Assembly (NCBI GenBank): GCA_046294625.1
Contig: JBKBKN010000001.1
Location: 1 to 64,000, forward strand
Source: JBKBKN01 sp046294625
GTDB lineage: Bacteria; Bacteroidota; Bacteroidia; M30B66
Direction: 5' to 3'
Length of the DNA stretch: 64,000 bases
This document shows positions 9,014-18,246 of this stretch, one piece after another; the stretch's first letter is position 1, and the number at the start of each line of letters is the position of its first letter. Made by a program: the position numbers and the translations under genes. A model generated the notes under the pieces. It did no database searches. It had not been told where the DNA came from and saw only the letters and a list, made by a program, of their open reading frames with translations.

Positions 9014-9151
9014 ATGAAAGGTGTAAAAAAACAGCACTTGCCCGAGAAAACTTGCATTGTCTGTGGTCGTCCATTCACTTGGCGCAAAAAATGGGAAAAA
9101 GCATGGGACGAAGTAAAATATTGCAGCGATCGATGCAGAAGGCTGAAATGA
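9014..9151 (+). CDS. DUF2256 zinc-finger mini-protein
   Basis: A 45-codon gene. The product has four cysteines in a CxxC...CxxxC arrangement (CIVC at residues 14-17, CSDRC at 37-41) framing the conserved PFTWRKKWEKAWDEVKYC core, which fits DUF2256. It probably folds around one zinc ion. It starts 19 bases after the phrB stop and is likely cotranscribed with it. DUF2256 genes are repeatedly found beside photolyase/cryptochrome genes, which suggests a shared role in light or UV response; the function is not established. Confidence 0.8.
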   Translation: MKGVKKQHLPEKTCIVCGRPFTWRKKWEKAWDEVKYCSDRCRRLK

Positions 9152-9200
9152 TTTTTCATTATAACCGCTCAAAACCTTAAACAGTTGCAAGCGAAAAGCT

Positions 9201-10493
9201 TCACAGATACACTTCGCCGTGCTGTGTATGATCCAGACCTTGCTGCTCATCATCGGCGCTCACCCTAAGCGGAACAATAAGTGCTGTGATTTTAAACAGA
9301 ATATATGAACCGCCAAAGGTAAACACCGACACTATCAGCAGCGCAAGCAGGTGATAGAGAAAGGTTTCCGTTTGCCCGTAAAATAAACCCACATCCTTGG
9401 CAAATACGCCTGTAAGAATCATTCCGCAAATGCCACCAATTCCGTGACAGGGAAAAACATCTAATGTATCATCAAGATTAGATTTGTTTTTGGCGCTCAC
9501 TGCCAGATTGCTGATGATGGATGAGACAAAACCAATGAATAAACTTTGTGGGATGCTCACAAAACCCGCTGCCGGTGTAATGGCCACCAAGCCAACCACT
9601 GCCCCTATGCTGGCTCCCATTGCACTTACCTTTTTGTCGCGGATGGCATCGAAAAACACCCAAGCCATCATGGCAGCTGCCGAAGCGGCCACCGTGGTAG
9701 AGAAAGCTTGAATAGCTGTTGCATTTGCCCCTAAGGCCGAACCGGCATTGAAGCCAAACCAGCCAAACCAAAGCATGCCTGTGCCCAGAATCACAAAAGC
9801 AATATTGGTGGGGTGATGTCCATTTTTCTCCTTACGTGGCCCTAACAAGAGCGCGCCGGCCAATGCGGCATAGCCTGCACTCATATGCACTACGGTGCCT
9901 CCGGCAAAATCGAGTACCCCCCAACGGTTGAGAAAACCTTCAGGATGCCAGGTCCAGTGCGCCAAGGGCGCATAAATAAACAGCGAAAACAAAACTATAA
10001 ACAACATATAGGCGCTGAATTTTACCCGCTCCGCAAAGCTTCCGGTGATCAAGGCCGGGGTGATGATGGCAAATTTCATCTGAAACATGGCAAACAGCAA
10101 CAATGGCAATTCGGGCGAAACGGTGGCATGGCTCGATAGACCTACATGCTGAAACATAAAAAAAGTGGCCGGATTGCCCACTAAACCATAAATGCTATCG
10201 CCAAAACAAAGACTAAAGCCTACCACCACATACAACACAGTGATAACGCCTAAGGCGATAAAACTTTGCAGCATGGTAGAGATAATGTTTTTACGACTCA
10301 CCATACCGCCATAGAAGAAGGACAAACCGGGCGTCATGAGCAAAACCAATCCTGCCGCTGTGAGCATCCAGGCAATATCAGCTGCTGATGCACTATAATT
10401 GGCTTCGCTGGAAAAGTTTTGGTCGGGCAGCAATAAACCTAAGCAACAGGCCAAAGACAAAATTACGAAAGAGATAACGAAACGAATTTTCAT
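9201..10493 (-). CDS. amt: Ammonium transporter (Amt family)
   Basis: A 430-residue Amt/Rh transporter with a cleavable N-terminal signal peptide (about residues 1-25) and roughly 11 membrane segments. Family landmarks: PGLSFFYGGMV in the first transmembrane helix, GSFAERVKF, the LDFAGGTVVHMSAG block with the conserved Asp and first pore His, and FPCHGIGGICGMILTG with the second pore His. It moves ammonium/ammonia across the inner membrane. No P-II (glnK/glnB) gene is beside it, which is the usual partner. It has its own promoter at 10540-10570, but the CRISPR array is transcribed towards it on the same strand. Confidence 0.94.
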   Translation of the reverse strand: MKIRFVISFVILSLACCLGLLLPDQNFSSEANYSASAADIAWMLTAAGLVLLMTPGLSFFYGGMVSRKNIISTMLQSFIALGVITVLYVVVGFSLCFGDSIYGLVGNPATFFMFQHVGLSSHATVSPELPLLLFAMFQMKFAIITPALITGSFAERVKFSAYMLFIVLFSLFIYAPLAHWTWHPEGFLNRWGVLDFAGGTVVHMSAGYAALAGALLLGPRKEKNGHHPTNIAFVILGTGMLWFGWFGFNAGSALGANATAIQAFSTTVAASAAAMMAWVFFDAIRDKKVSAMGASIGAVVGLVAITPAAGFVSIPQSLFIGFVSSIISNLAVSAKNKSNLDDTLDVFPCHGIGGICGMILTGVFAKDVGLFYGQTETFLYHLLALLIVSVFTFGGSYILFKITALIVPLRVSADDEQQGLDHTQHGEVYL

Positions 10494-10539
10494 ATGCAGA
10501 ACATTTAATTAATCTGTTGCAATAATATTAAATTAGCAA

Positions 10540-10570
10540 CAAAAATAAAAATATGTTAATGGGGAAGCAA
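10540..10570 (-). promoter_or_regulatory. amt promoter
   Basis: Minus-strand TTG (10568-10570), 20-base spacer, TATTTTTG (10540-10547): a good match to the Bacteroidota -33/-7 promoter. It lies about 45 bases before the amt start and only 16 bases from the leader-distal end of the CRISPR array. Confidence 0.65.
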
Positions 10571-10586
10571 TTTGAATTAGACTGTT

Positions 10587-12430
10587 ATCTACTACAGTAG
10601 AAATTTAAAAGGCTTTATTGCCGAAGATTCTCTGCATTGCAACTATTACTATCTACTACAGTAGAAATTTAAAAGGCTTTATTGGCAGAACGCTTCTAAA
10701 TATATCGGAAATAAATCTACTACAGTAGAAATTTAAAAGGCTTTATTGGCATAAGAATCAAATACAAGGAGGAATTGGAAATCTACTACAGTAGAAATTT
10801 AAAAGGCTTTATTGGCAAATTGAATTAGGGAATGTTCTAACTGATATCTACTACAGTAGAAATTTAAAAGGCTTTATTGGCTAATCCCGTACAGAATAAC
10901 AAGAGCAAATCTACTACAGTAGAAATTTAAAAGGCTTTATTGGCCTTCACGCAGTTTTGCTGCAACAGAAGAATCTACTACAGTAGAAATTTAAAAGGCT
11001 TTATTGGCTTCCAACTTCATCTTCGCACCTAAAAACATCTACTACAGTAGAAATTTAAAAGGCTTTATTGGCCATTATGTAAAACTCGCGACTGAGTTGC
11101 TGATCTACTACAGTAGAAATTTAAAAGGCTTTATTGGCAATTTCGTTATCAGAGTTTAGAGACTGATCTACTACAGTAGAAATTTAAAAGGCTTTATTGG
11201 CCCATAAAAAAAATAAATGACAATGCTGCATCTACTACAGTAGAAATTTAAAAGGCTTTATTGGCAGATTTTTATTTTTTTTGTCCCCAAAACCTTGATC
11301 TACTACAGTAGAAATTTAAAAGGCTTTATTGGCAGGGAATCTATTATGACTACAAGATCTTCTATCTACTACAGTAGAAATTTAAAAGGCTTTATTGGCC
11401 GTTCTAACTGATTAACGCGCGACAGTGGCTATCTACTACAGTAGAAATTTAAAAGGCTTTATTGGCCAATACCTTACACCATGCCTGAGTTTAATCTACT
11501 ACAGTAGAAATTTAAAAGGCTTTATTGGCCTTTTGATTCATTAGAACTTCCATCTGAATCTACTACAGTAGAAATTTAAAAGGCTTTATTGGCGTTGTGC
11601 TTAGTGCGCTGTTTATGAAGATCTACTACAGTAGAAATTTAAAAGGCTTTATTGGCTAATGTCTAGTGTATTATGCACACCACGCGATCTACTACAGTAG
11701 AAATTTAAAAGGCTTTATTGGCACATGGAGCGTGTCAATGCTTGGGTGGAATCTACTACAGTAGAAATTTAAAAGGCTTTATTGGCTTTACTAGACCTTT
11801 AAGATGGCCGTCATATCTACTACAGTAGAAATTTAAAAGGCTTTATTGGCAAAAATGAAAACGCAATCCACTTATTAAATCTACTACAGTAGAAATTTAA
11901 AAGGCTTTATTGGCTCTTGCAATTTGCGAGGGAAACGGATTGATCTACTACAGTAGAAATTTAAAAGGCTTTATTGGCGTTTTCTGTTATTCCTTCCTGT
12001 TTTTGAATCTACTACAGTAGAAATTTAAAAGGCTTTATTGGCCATGCTGCTCATCGCTTTCGCCGATTTATCTACTACAGTAGAAATTTAAAAGGCTTTA
12101 TTGGCAATTTTTAGACAATCAATTTTAAACAACATCTACTACAGTAGAAATTTAAAAGGCTTTATTGGCAATAAAACATCTTAGAAAACATGAAAACTAT
12201 CTACTACAGTAGAAATTTAAAAGGCTTTATTGGCCACATAATCAAAGTTTTTTTTTACCCAATATCTACTACAGTAGAAATTTAAAAGGCTTTATTGGCG
12301 CAAAAAGCAGCAAAGAAAGCGAGTGCAATATCTACTACAGTAGAAATTTAAAAGGCTTTATTGGCACGCATACCATGAGATGGCGCGATAGAGCATCTAC
12401 TACAGTAGAAATTTAAAAGGCTTTATTGGC
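10587..12430 (-). CRISPR. Type V-A CRISPR array, 29 repeats
   Basis: I count 29 copies of a 36-base repeat and 28 spacers of 27-32 bases (mostly 28). Read on the minus strand the repeat begins GCCAATAAAGCC and ends AATTTCTACTGTAGTAGAT, the Cas12a crRNA handle: a 5-bp stem UCUAC/GUAGA with a UGUA loop. Cas12a repeats usually open with GT; this one opens with GC. All copies look identical except the left-most (10587-10622), which differs at the second base of the transcribed repeat. That marks the left end as leader-distal; the leader is at 12431-12598 next to cas2. Transcription is leftwards, the same direction as the cas genes. Confidence 0.98.
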
Positions 12431-12598
12431 TCTAATTGGGTACAAAGATAACTATTCTTCGCTAATATGTGGGAAAAGAAAAATTACATAGAAAGACTCG
12501 TTACCCCCCCCTTTAAAATCGAAACATCTAAAAGTCTTTATTTAATGCACCTTGGCATAAAAACAGCTTCTTAACCTAACATAAGGTTTGCAGAAAAT
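12431..12598 (-). promoter_or_regulatory. CRISPR leader with pre-crRNA promoter
   Basis: 168 bases of AT-rich non-coding DNA between cas2 and the first repeat. On the minus strand it holds TATCTTTG at 12443-12450, an exact Bacteroidota -7 box, so transcription should start only a few bases before the first repeat (12430). A T-rich stretch, but no clean TTG, occupies the -33 area. A run of eight G on the minus strand (12504-12511) lies about 75 bases before the array. Confidence 0.75.
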
Positions 12599-12877
12599 CT
12601 AAATTAATATCAAATCCTGATCGACCAATTGGGCACTTCCATAGCGGATGGTTTCTTTGTGGTCGGCGCGGAAAATGTAAATGCTGTCGCCGGACTCAAA
12701 TAGTTTTTGAAACTTGTTTTCGATTTGGTACAGCACAATATCCAAAACGCGCTTAGAGTTCTTGACTTCAAAAACCGAAAACTGCACTCTTACTCCATAC
12801 TTCTCCAGAAACTTGGAAAATTTCGTTCGCACTTTGTTCGACGAAATATCGTAGGCAATGATGATCACGTTATTCAT
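12599..12877 (-). CDS. cas2: Cas2 adaptation endoribonuclease-like subunit
   Basis: A 92-residue Cas2, which joins Cas1 in the complex that inserts new spacers. The ferredoxin-like start MNNVIIIAYDISSNKVRTK carries the conserved Asp10, followed by FSKFLEKYGVRVQFSVFEV, a typical Cas2 helix-strand pair. Its ATG overlaps the end of cas1 by 8 bases, so the two are translationally coupled. It is the last cas gene before the leader. Confidence 0.95.
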   Translation of the reverse strand: MNNVIIIAYDISSNKVRTKFSKFLEKYGVRVQFSVFEVKNSKRVLDIVLYQIENKFQKLFESGDSIYIFRADHKETIRYGSAQLVDQDLILI

Positions 12878-13841
12878 AGCTGAAAACAGGATATTGGGTT
12901 ACACTTTTGCGGCCCATAAAGCAGCGGTAGTATTGCTGAACATATTTATATAAGTCAGACTTATGGGCAATAATGGCTTCAAAAAACACTTTCACATACA
13001 CCTTCTTAAACTCAGGCTTTAAATAGTAGGCATTGCGTCGCAGCTCAAAGTCGCTGGGCTTAAATGTGCCGTACTTTATTGATTTACGAATCTGATGCTC
13101 GACGATGCAGCGAAATGGCTCCATCAAATCACAAATCAGGCTCTTACGCCTGAACCACAATTGATGATATACACCCATGTATGGGTCGAATCCAAACAGA
13201 CGGGTCATACACTCCACAAAATTGAATAACATAGTGTAGCCAATATCGAGTGTGGCATTGAGCGTATCTTGTTTTACACGTGGCAGGCGTTGCTTCCAAT
13301 CTGCAAATTCGAAGTATGCCTGAAAATAAACTTTGGCCATCTTCCCTTCCATACCCATGAGCATGCGAAAATCTTCGGCCTTATCAATCCATTTCAAACC
13401 TTCGGTAATGGTAGCTTTAGCAGTATCTAAGGCTTGTGACTTTTCCCGTATTTTTTGCAGGAGCGCCAATTGATTCTGCGCTTTGTTTCGAATCAGCACT
13501 TTGGCAATATCCAAATCGCCTTTAGCTTGCTCAAATTGCTTTTTGCGAAGCAAGAAATTGGCTTCGGCCATGTTGCCATAATAAAACACCGGCCTGAAAT
13601 TGGGTTTCATCACCACCAAGGGAATGCCGTTTTTATTGCAGGACTCTATCATGGCCGTTGTAACCGTGGTATGACCAATGACCATTAATCCTAAAATTTT
13701 AGGAAAGGGCAGCTTGGTGATGGCCTTTTTGGTTTCTGTGTTTTCGAGCAACAGACGGCCTGCACTCACTTTCAGGCGTTGGTGCTCGGTGCCGTTGATG
13801 ACAAATAAGCTGCGGTGTTCGATGTCTTTATGCGTAAACAT
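12870..13841 (-). CDS. cas1: Cas1 spacer integrase
   Basis: A 323-residue Cas1 from the ATG at 13841 (MFTHKDIEHRSLFVING). An in-frame upstream start (13889) would run 16 residues further into cas4 and has no family support. The metal-binding catalytic residues are visible: Glu210 (NFVEC), His226 (GVYHQ), Asp238 and Glu241 (DLMEPFR). It integrates spacers at the leader end of the array together with Cas2, with Cas4 expected to help choose PAM-flanked fragments. It overlaps cas4 by 14 bases and cas2 by 8, so the adaptation genes form a tight block. Confidence 0.96.
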   Translation of the reverse strand: MFTHKDIEHRSLFVINGTEHQRLKVSAGRLLLENTETKKAITKLPFPKILGLMVIGHTTVTTAMIESCNKNGIPLVVMKPNFRPVFYYGNMAEANFLLRKKQFEQAKGDLDIAKVLIRNKAQNQLALLQKIREKSQALDTAKATITEGLKWIDKAEDFRMLMGMEGKMAKVYFQAYFEFADWKQRLPRVKQDTLNATLDIGYTMLFNFVECMTRLFGFDPYMGVYHQLWFRRKSLICDLMEPFRCIVEHQIRKSIKYGTFKPSDFELRRNAYYLKPEFKKVYVKVFFEAIIAHKSDLYKYVQQYYRCFMGRKSVTQYPVFSYE

Positions 13842-14394
13842 GGTCGGTATGGGTTTTGTCACAAAGTGAAGCGTAAATACAGTTAGCACACTTTGTGGGA
13901 TTTACAGTAAAAGAGCTTTCAAAATCAAATCGGGCAATTTTTCTAATGTGCGCCCGGAGTTCAGCTTTCTCATTATCGCCGGGTAGTGGCACAGGATAAT
14001 GTTTTCGCTCAGCAATGGAATAAAATGAAATGTGTTCCACTTCATATCCCATCTCGAGCAAAGCAAAGTATTGCGACCACAATTGATAGAAATAGCCCCG
14101 ATAAATCGTCTTGATCTGATATTTTCTCTCCACAAGCCGTTTTTCGTTTACATATAGTGTATCAATCTTGCCGTAAACTCCCAATTGATTGGAGATTACA
14201 TAAGTGCCTTGCAGCATTTTGCTGCTCGATTTAGCCTTGGGGGCATCAACCGAAGCATGCGCGCTTTTGCCACGTTGCTGAGGCGCAGCGCTATACATTT
14301 CTTCTGCGCTATTGTCAAATACCTGATGAAGATAAATGGAATAGGGACAAAATACAAAGTCGTTCAAATAGGTAATTTGAAGGTAGGCTTCCAT
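13828..14394 (-). CDS. cas4: Cas4 RecB-like nuclease
   Basis: A 188-residue Cas4 with the Fe-S cysteines Cys16 and Cys169, Cys172, Cys178 (CANCIYASLC). The RecB-type nuclease residues are Asp78 (GKID), Glu89 and Lys91 (VERKY) and a downstream Gln in YFYQLWSQ. Cas4 trims prespacers and selects for the PAM in type V-A adaptation. I chose the ATG at 14394; the open frame extends 5 codons upstream to a TTG. It begins 87 bases after the cas12a stop and overlaps cas1 by 14 bases. Confidence 0.94.
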   Translation of the reverse strand: MEAYLQITYLNDFVFCPYSIYLHQVFDNSAEEMYSAAPQQRGKSAHASVDAPKAKSSSKMLQGTYVISNQLGVYGKIDTLYVNEKRLVERKYQIKTIYRGYFYQLWSQYFALLEMGYEVEHISFYSIAERKHYPVPLPGDNEKAELRAHIRKIARFDFESSFTVNPTKCANCIYASLCDKTHTDHVYA

Positions 14395-14481
14395 AAAACA
14401 ATATGTCAAAGAACGAAGTTATTAACAATAGCCGTGCCAAGCTGCTGTAATGCAACTGTTTAGGTTGTTAACAACTCAAAT

Positions 14482-17400
14482 TTAACCTTCCGTTTGCGCA
14501 AACCGAAGCCAGGAAGCATTTTCAAGCTTTAAGTCAAGCTTTTTCAAATCGCTTGCTTCATTGATTTTGTGAATCAACATCAATCCTTTTCGCGCAATGT
14601 TGTATGCGCCATTGGCATCGGAATTGGCAGGCAGCTGATCGCCTGCATTTCGGCTGTCGAAAAAATTGCCCTTGCTATTGCTCACCGGCGAAAGAATATA
14701 ATCTACTTCCGTGCCGCTAATGGTGTGGCGCAGTGCAAGGGTTAAGCCCAACAAATGCAATAAGGTGGAATGAAACTTTTTCTCCGAATTACCTACAATG
14801 GCTTTCTGCAATTCTTCACCTTGGCTGTAGCTTATTTTATTTTCATCAAAAAGCTTTTTTAGTACGGCGGTTACATTCACCTTTTCGCTGCCTTTGGTTT
14901 GTGGATTGTAGCGGTAGCGTTCCTCGCCCAGTGTGCAAACAGTCCAGCGGCTTTTACTTTCAGCAGCCTTTGCATGAAAATTGTTGTAATCAAACGAAAA
15001 TTCAAAGTAGCCCTTTGCGCTATTAAAGCGGATGGAATCAAATCGACTGAAAAAGTCCTGTGCCTTGCTGATGCTTTCGTATTTAGTATTGAGCATGTTC
15101 ACGAAGCCGGTAGCAGGGTCAATCTTGCTTGTAAAAGCAGCGGGCACATAAAAAATGAAACCACTTTGTTTGCCCAGCTTCTGAAAACTTTCAAATTTAT
15201 TGGCCAATTGCAGGGCTTTTAACACGCCCGCTGGCTGCATGGGATCATTATCTTTAAAAACCAGGTAATTCAATTTGTCAATCAGCATCTTTTCAAATTT
15301 CTGATAGACTTGTTTTTCCACCTTTTGACGGCCACGCTTGAAGCCAGAATTCAAATCTTCCATCACCACTATGGCATTGTACTGCACCATGAGTTGCGCC
15401 ACTTTGTGAACCACTTGCGAAATGTAGCCTTCTTTCAATTCTTTGATATTTGCGATGGTGCTCCAGTTTTTGCGTGCTTCGTCGCGGTCGCCTTCCTTAC
15501 GGTGCAATAGCTCCTGGTAATTTACCTTTTGCTTGTCGCTCACAATGGTATTAAGCGACTGCTGCAAAATAATCTCCCCTTTTTGATTGATTAAGGTAAG
15601 GTAAATCAAATGCCTTTCGCCCCGGTCAAGGCCAATGATATGCACATCGGGGTTTTGTTGCAGAAACTTCCGCACCTCTTCATTAAGATTGGCATTGCCT
15701 GCGGCTTTAAAATTCAGAGTAATGGGTACATGAAACTGAAATTTATCTTCGGTAAATCTCTTGTTTTTGATGAGATCAAAATCAAAAGTGCTGGTCTTTT
15801 TGTTATTATCAGGATTTTTATTGGTAAGCTCTTCTCCGGCTTTATGTATAGCGGTTTCGGTTAAGTTGAGCGAAGCTTTTCGGTAAAATATTTCAGCCTG
15901 CCCATTGAGTTTATATACCACATCGCTTAGGTTGCGTTCGTCAAACAACATTTTCCAATAGAGCGTATGCAAATTGGGCTTGCCTTTGCTGTGGGGTGAG
16001 AAATCTTTGTTATGGATACGGAAGAGGTAGAGCTTGCCTTCATCTACCAGTTGATTGATAAAATCTTCGTCAATCGAAGTATAAGAAATAGTATATCCCT
16101 GTCTTTCTACTTCTTTGTAAAACTCGTCCACAGATTGATAGGATGATGTTGGAGAAAAGTTAAACCCAAAGTTTTTCCAATCTTCATGCTTGTTGATTGA
16201 TATCTTAAAGAAATCTATCATGGCATGGCAATCATTCAGATTAAAATCTTTTTTTTCAAACCCATCTTGCGGATTACCATTTTTGGTGTGCGAGCCGTGG
16301 TTTCTTATTTCAATAATCTTTTCAGATGGATTATAAAATTTAATATTCTTATCGCTAAAAAACACCTTCGGCAGCATTTTGCTTGCGCCTGGCAGTAGTT
16401 TATAATTTACTTTATTGAAGGCATTATTATCAGAGCTTTTTTTAGGAATACTTCGAAAAACTTTATTGTGTTTCTTATCCATTATTCCCAAGTAGTATTG
16501 GCCCTGTTTCACAAATAATAATCCGGTATTGTCTTCTTCCTTGTTTACATCCCAACCATCGAGCAAAGTCGAATTTTCAAAATTCAATTTAATCTTCTCG
16601 GTGTTGTATGGCTTCTGCGTAAGATAATTGCGCACTTTATTGTACACCGGAATCAGCTTATTAAGCTGTTCATGCAATGGGATGAATTGTCCATAAAAAA
16701 GTTCATCTTTTTCAATGGAAGTATCTTTGAGCATCAAAGGCTTGATAAAATGAAGCAAATCCATCAGGCTATCCAGAAAAGCTTTGATTTTGGCAACGTT
16801 TTCCTTATCGGCAGCCAATTTTCTTTTACCTTGATAATCGGTATTGAGCAAGTCACGGATGGCTTGGTATCGCACATCAATTTGTTTTCGAAGGTCAATC
16901 CATTCATCCTTGTCTTTTTTTGCAAGTGCAGCAAAGTAAGATTCAATGATAGAAGGTTTGTAGGCAGATTTTACGCTTTCATGATCAAAAGAAGCAAGCG
17001 CAATGTCAATATCCTGAATCGAAAAATCTTTTTTGAGCCATTTTTCTTTTCGTTCTTCATACTTCTCCAGCTTTTCTTTTGCGCCTTGCGGAAAATGTGC
17101 ATCATGCCAATCGGCCAATGCGGCTTTGATCAAGTTCCAGTCGCCAAATAAATGTTGGGAGAGATTCGTGAGGGATGTATCATTTTTCAGATAAATCAAA
17201 TGGGGGGAATACTCCTGAAAGTGCTTCAGCAAATCGTTCACTTCCTCAATGATGTTTCTCGTATGGCCGGCTTCTTCCAAATTGATGATTTCTGACTGAT
17301 AAAATTTTTCAATACTCACCAACATTTCGTTATCGTCCTTGAAGGGTTCGAGCACAAAAGAAGAGGTTTCTCGGTCGCTTAAAATCTGCTTAAAGAGCGG

Positions 17401-18246
17401 CTTCATTCGCGGCACAAGGTTTTTCTTCTCCGTGTTTTGGTTAAACAAATTAATCTTTTCATTTACTCCTTGGCGTTTTTTGTTGCCTTTTTCAGCAATA
17501 CCGCCTAAAACTATATTGTAGAATTCTATACCCTTTTGCGTGAGCGTTTGGTTAAAAAAATCGAGTGTAAACACTTCATCCAAAGTCAAGCCCTGCATTA
17601 CACTTTCCAGGTCATTGACCACATTAGCTAAGTCAACACCATATTCCTTTGCTTTTTCAAATACTTTGATATTGTCAAGAAATTTTGGCAAATTGTCATG
17701 TATCAGCCTAAAAGGAATAGCCGTAGAAATCGCTTCATCTTTGTACATGTTTTTCCGGTTTTCATGAAAACCTGTAAAATACGTGGTGAAATCCTTGAAC
17801 TCTGCCACAAAACCGCGGTCTTCATCATTACTCACCCATCGTATTAAATCGTCTTTGATTAACTCCTTCAAAAACAGATTTTTAAATATTGCAGCAGCCT
17901 CAGCATTACCACTTTTATTGAAGGCCGTGGCTATTTGTTTTCGCATGTCATCCTGAAGCTTTTTGTAAGCTTCATTTTCTTTGTCTGTTTTCTCTGTTTT
18001 GTAATAGAGTGCTGCAAATTCATCGAGTTTTTGCAGCTTTACTTCTTTCAATGCCAGCTCAATAAATGCTTTGTGGTATTCATCGATGATGCGCTTCACC
18101 TTTTTGTAGCTTTCAGAACGACTAAAATCTTTGGCGATGTAGCCATTCTTCTCGATGTTTTCTTTAGTTTTTCTTTCAGGGACCAATTCAAACCGAAGGG
18201 TTTTGCTGAGTTGATATTGGTGGGTGAATTGTTTGAGTGATTTCAT
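14482..18246 (-). CDS. cas12a: Cas12a (Cpf1) RNA-guided nuclease
   Basis: A full-length 1254-residue Cas12a, the single effector that processes its own crRNAs and cuts DNA next to a T-rich PAM. Active-site residues are all present: RuvC Asp874 (GLDRGERH), Glu963 (VVMEDLN) and Asp1210 (SDANGAYN), and the Nuc-domain Arg1173. The crRNA-processing residues equivalent to His843, Lys852 and Lys869 of the Francisella enzyme are His801, Lys810 and Lys827. The PAM-interacting loop with Lys655 (HTKNGNPQ) is conserved. The start MKSLKQFTHQYQLSKTLRFEL fits the family. The C-terminal half closely follows the Francisella protein by eye. It is first in the operon, followed by cas4-cas1-cas2. Confidence 0.98.
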   Translation of the reverse strand: MKSLKQFTHQYQLSKTLRFELVPERKTKENIEKNGYIAKDFSRSESYKKVKRIIDEYHKAFIELALKEVKLQKLDEFAALYYKTEKTDKENEAYKKLQDDMRKQIATAFNKSGNAEAAAIFKNLFLKELIKDDLIRWVSNDEDRGFVAEFKDFTTYFTGFHENRKNMYKDEAISTAIPFRLIHDNLPKFLDNIKVFEKAKEYGVDLANVVNDLESVMQGLTLDEVFTLDFFNQTLTQKGIEFYNIVLGGIAEKGNKKRQGVNEKINLFNQNTEKKNLVPRMKPLFKQILSDRETSSFVLEPFKDDNEMLVSIEKFYQSEIINLEEAGHTRNIIEEVNDLLKHFQEYSPHLIYLKNDTSLTNLSQHLFGDWNLIKAALADWHDAHFPQGAKEKLEKYEERKEKWLKKDFSIQDIDIALASFDHESVKSAYKPSIIESYFAALAKKDKDEWIDLRKQIDVRYQAIRDLLNTDYQGKRKLAADKENVAKIKAFLDSLMDLLHFIKPLMLKDTSIEKDELFYGQFIPLHEQLNKLIPVYNKVRNYLTQKPYNTEKIKLNFENSTLLDGWDVNKEEDNTGLLFVKQGQYYLGIMDKKHNKVFRSIPKKSSDNNAFNKVNYKLLPGASKMLPKVFFSDKNIKFYNPSEKIIEIRNHGSHTKNGNPQDGFEKKDFNLNDCHAMIDFFKISINKHEDWKNFGFNFSPTSSYQSVDEFYKEVERQGYTISYTSIDEDFINQLVDEGKLYLFRIHNKDFSPHSKGKPNLHTLYWKMLFDERNLSDVVYKLNGQAEIFYRKASLNLTETAIHKAGEELTNKNPDNNKKTSTFDFDLIKNKRFTEDKFQFHVPITLNFKAAGNANLNEEVRKFLQQNPDVHIIGLDRGERHLIYLTLINQKGEIILQQSLNTIVSDKQKVNYQELLHRKEGDRDEARKNWSTIANIKELKEGYISQVVHKVAQLMVQYNAIVVMEDLNSGFKRGRQKVEKQVYQKFEKMLIDKLNYLVFKDNDPMQPAGVLKALQLANKFESFQKLGKQSGFIFYVPAAFTSKIDPATGFVNMLNTKYESISKAQDFFSRFDSIRFNSAKGYFEFSFDYNNFHAKAAESKSRWTVCTLGEERYRYNPQTKGSEKVNVTAVLKKLFDENKISYSQGEELQKAIVGNSEKKFHSTLLHLLGLTLALRHTISGTEVDYILSPVSNSKGNFFDSRNAGDQLPANSDANGAYNIARKGLMLIHKINEASDLKKLDLKLENASWLRFAQTEG

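Noticed and set aside
16672..17151. A 159-codon frame opposite cas12a, considered as a possible anti-CRISPR or regulator
   Set aside because: Fully antisense to conserved Cas12a coding sequence, with low-complexity Phe-rich translation and no promoter.
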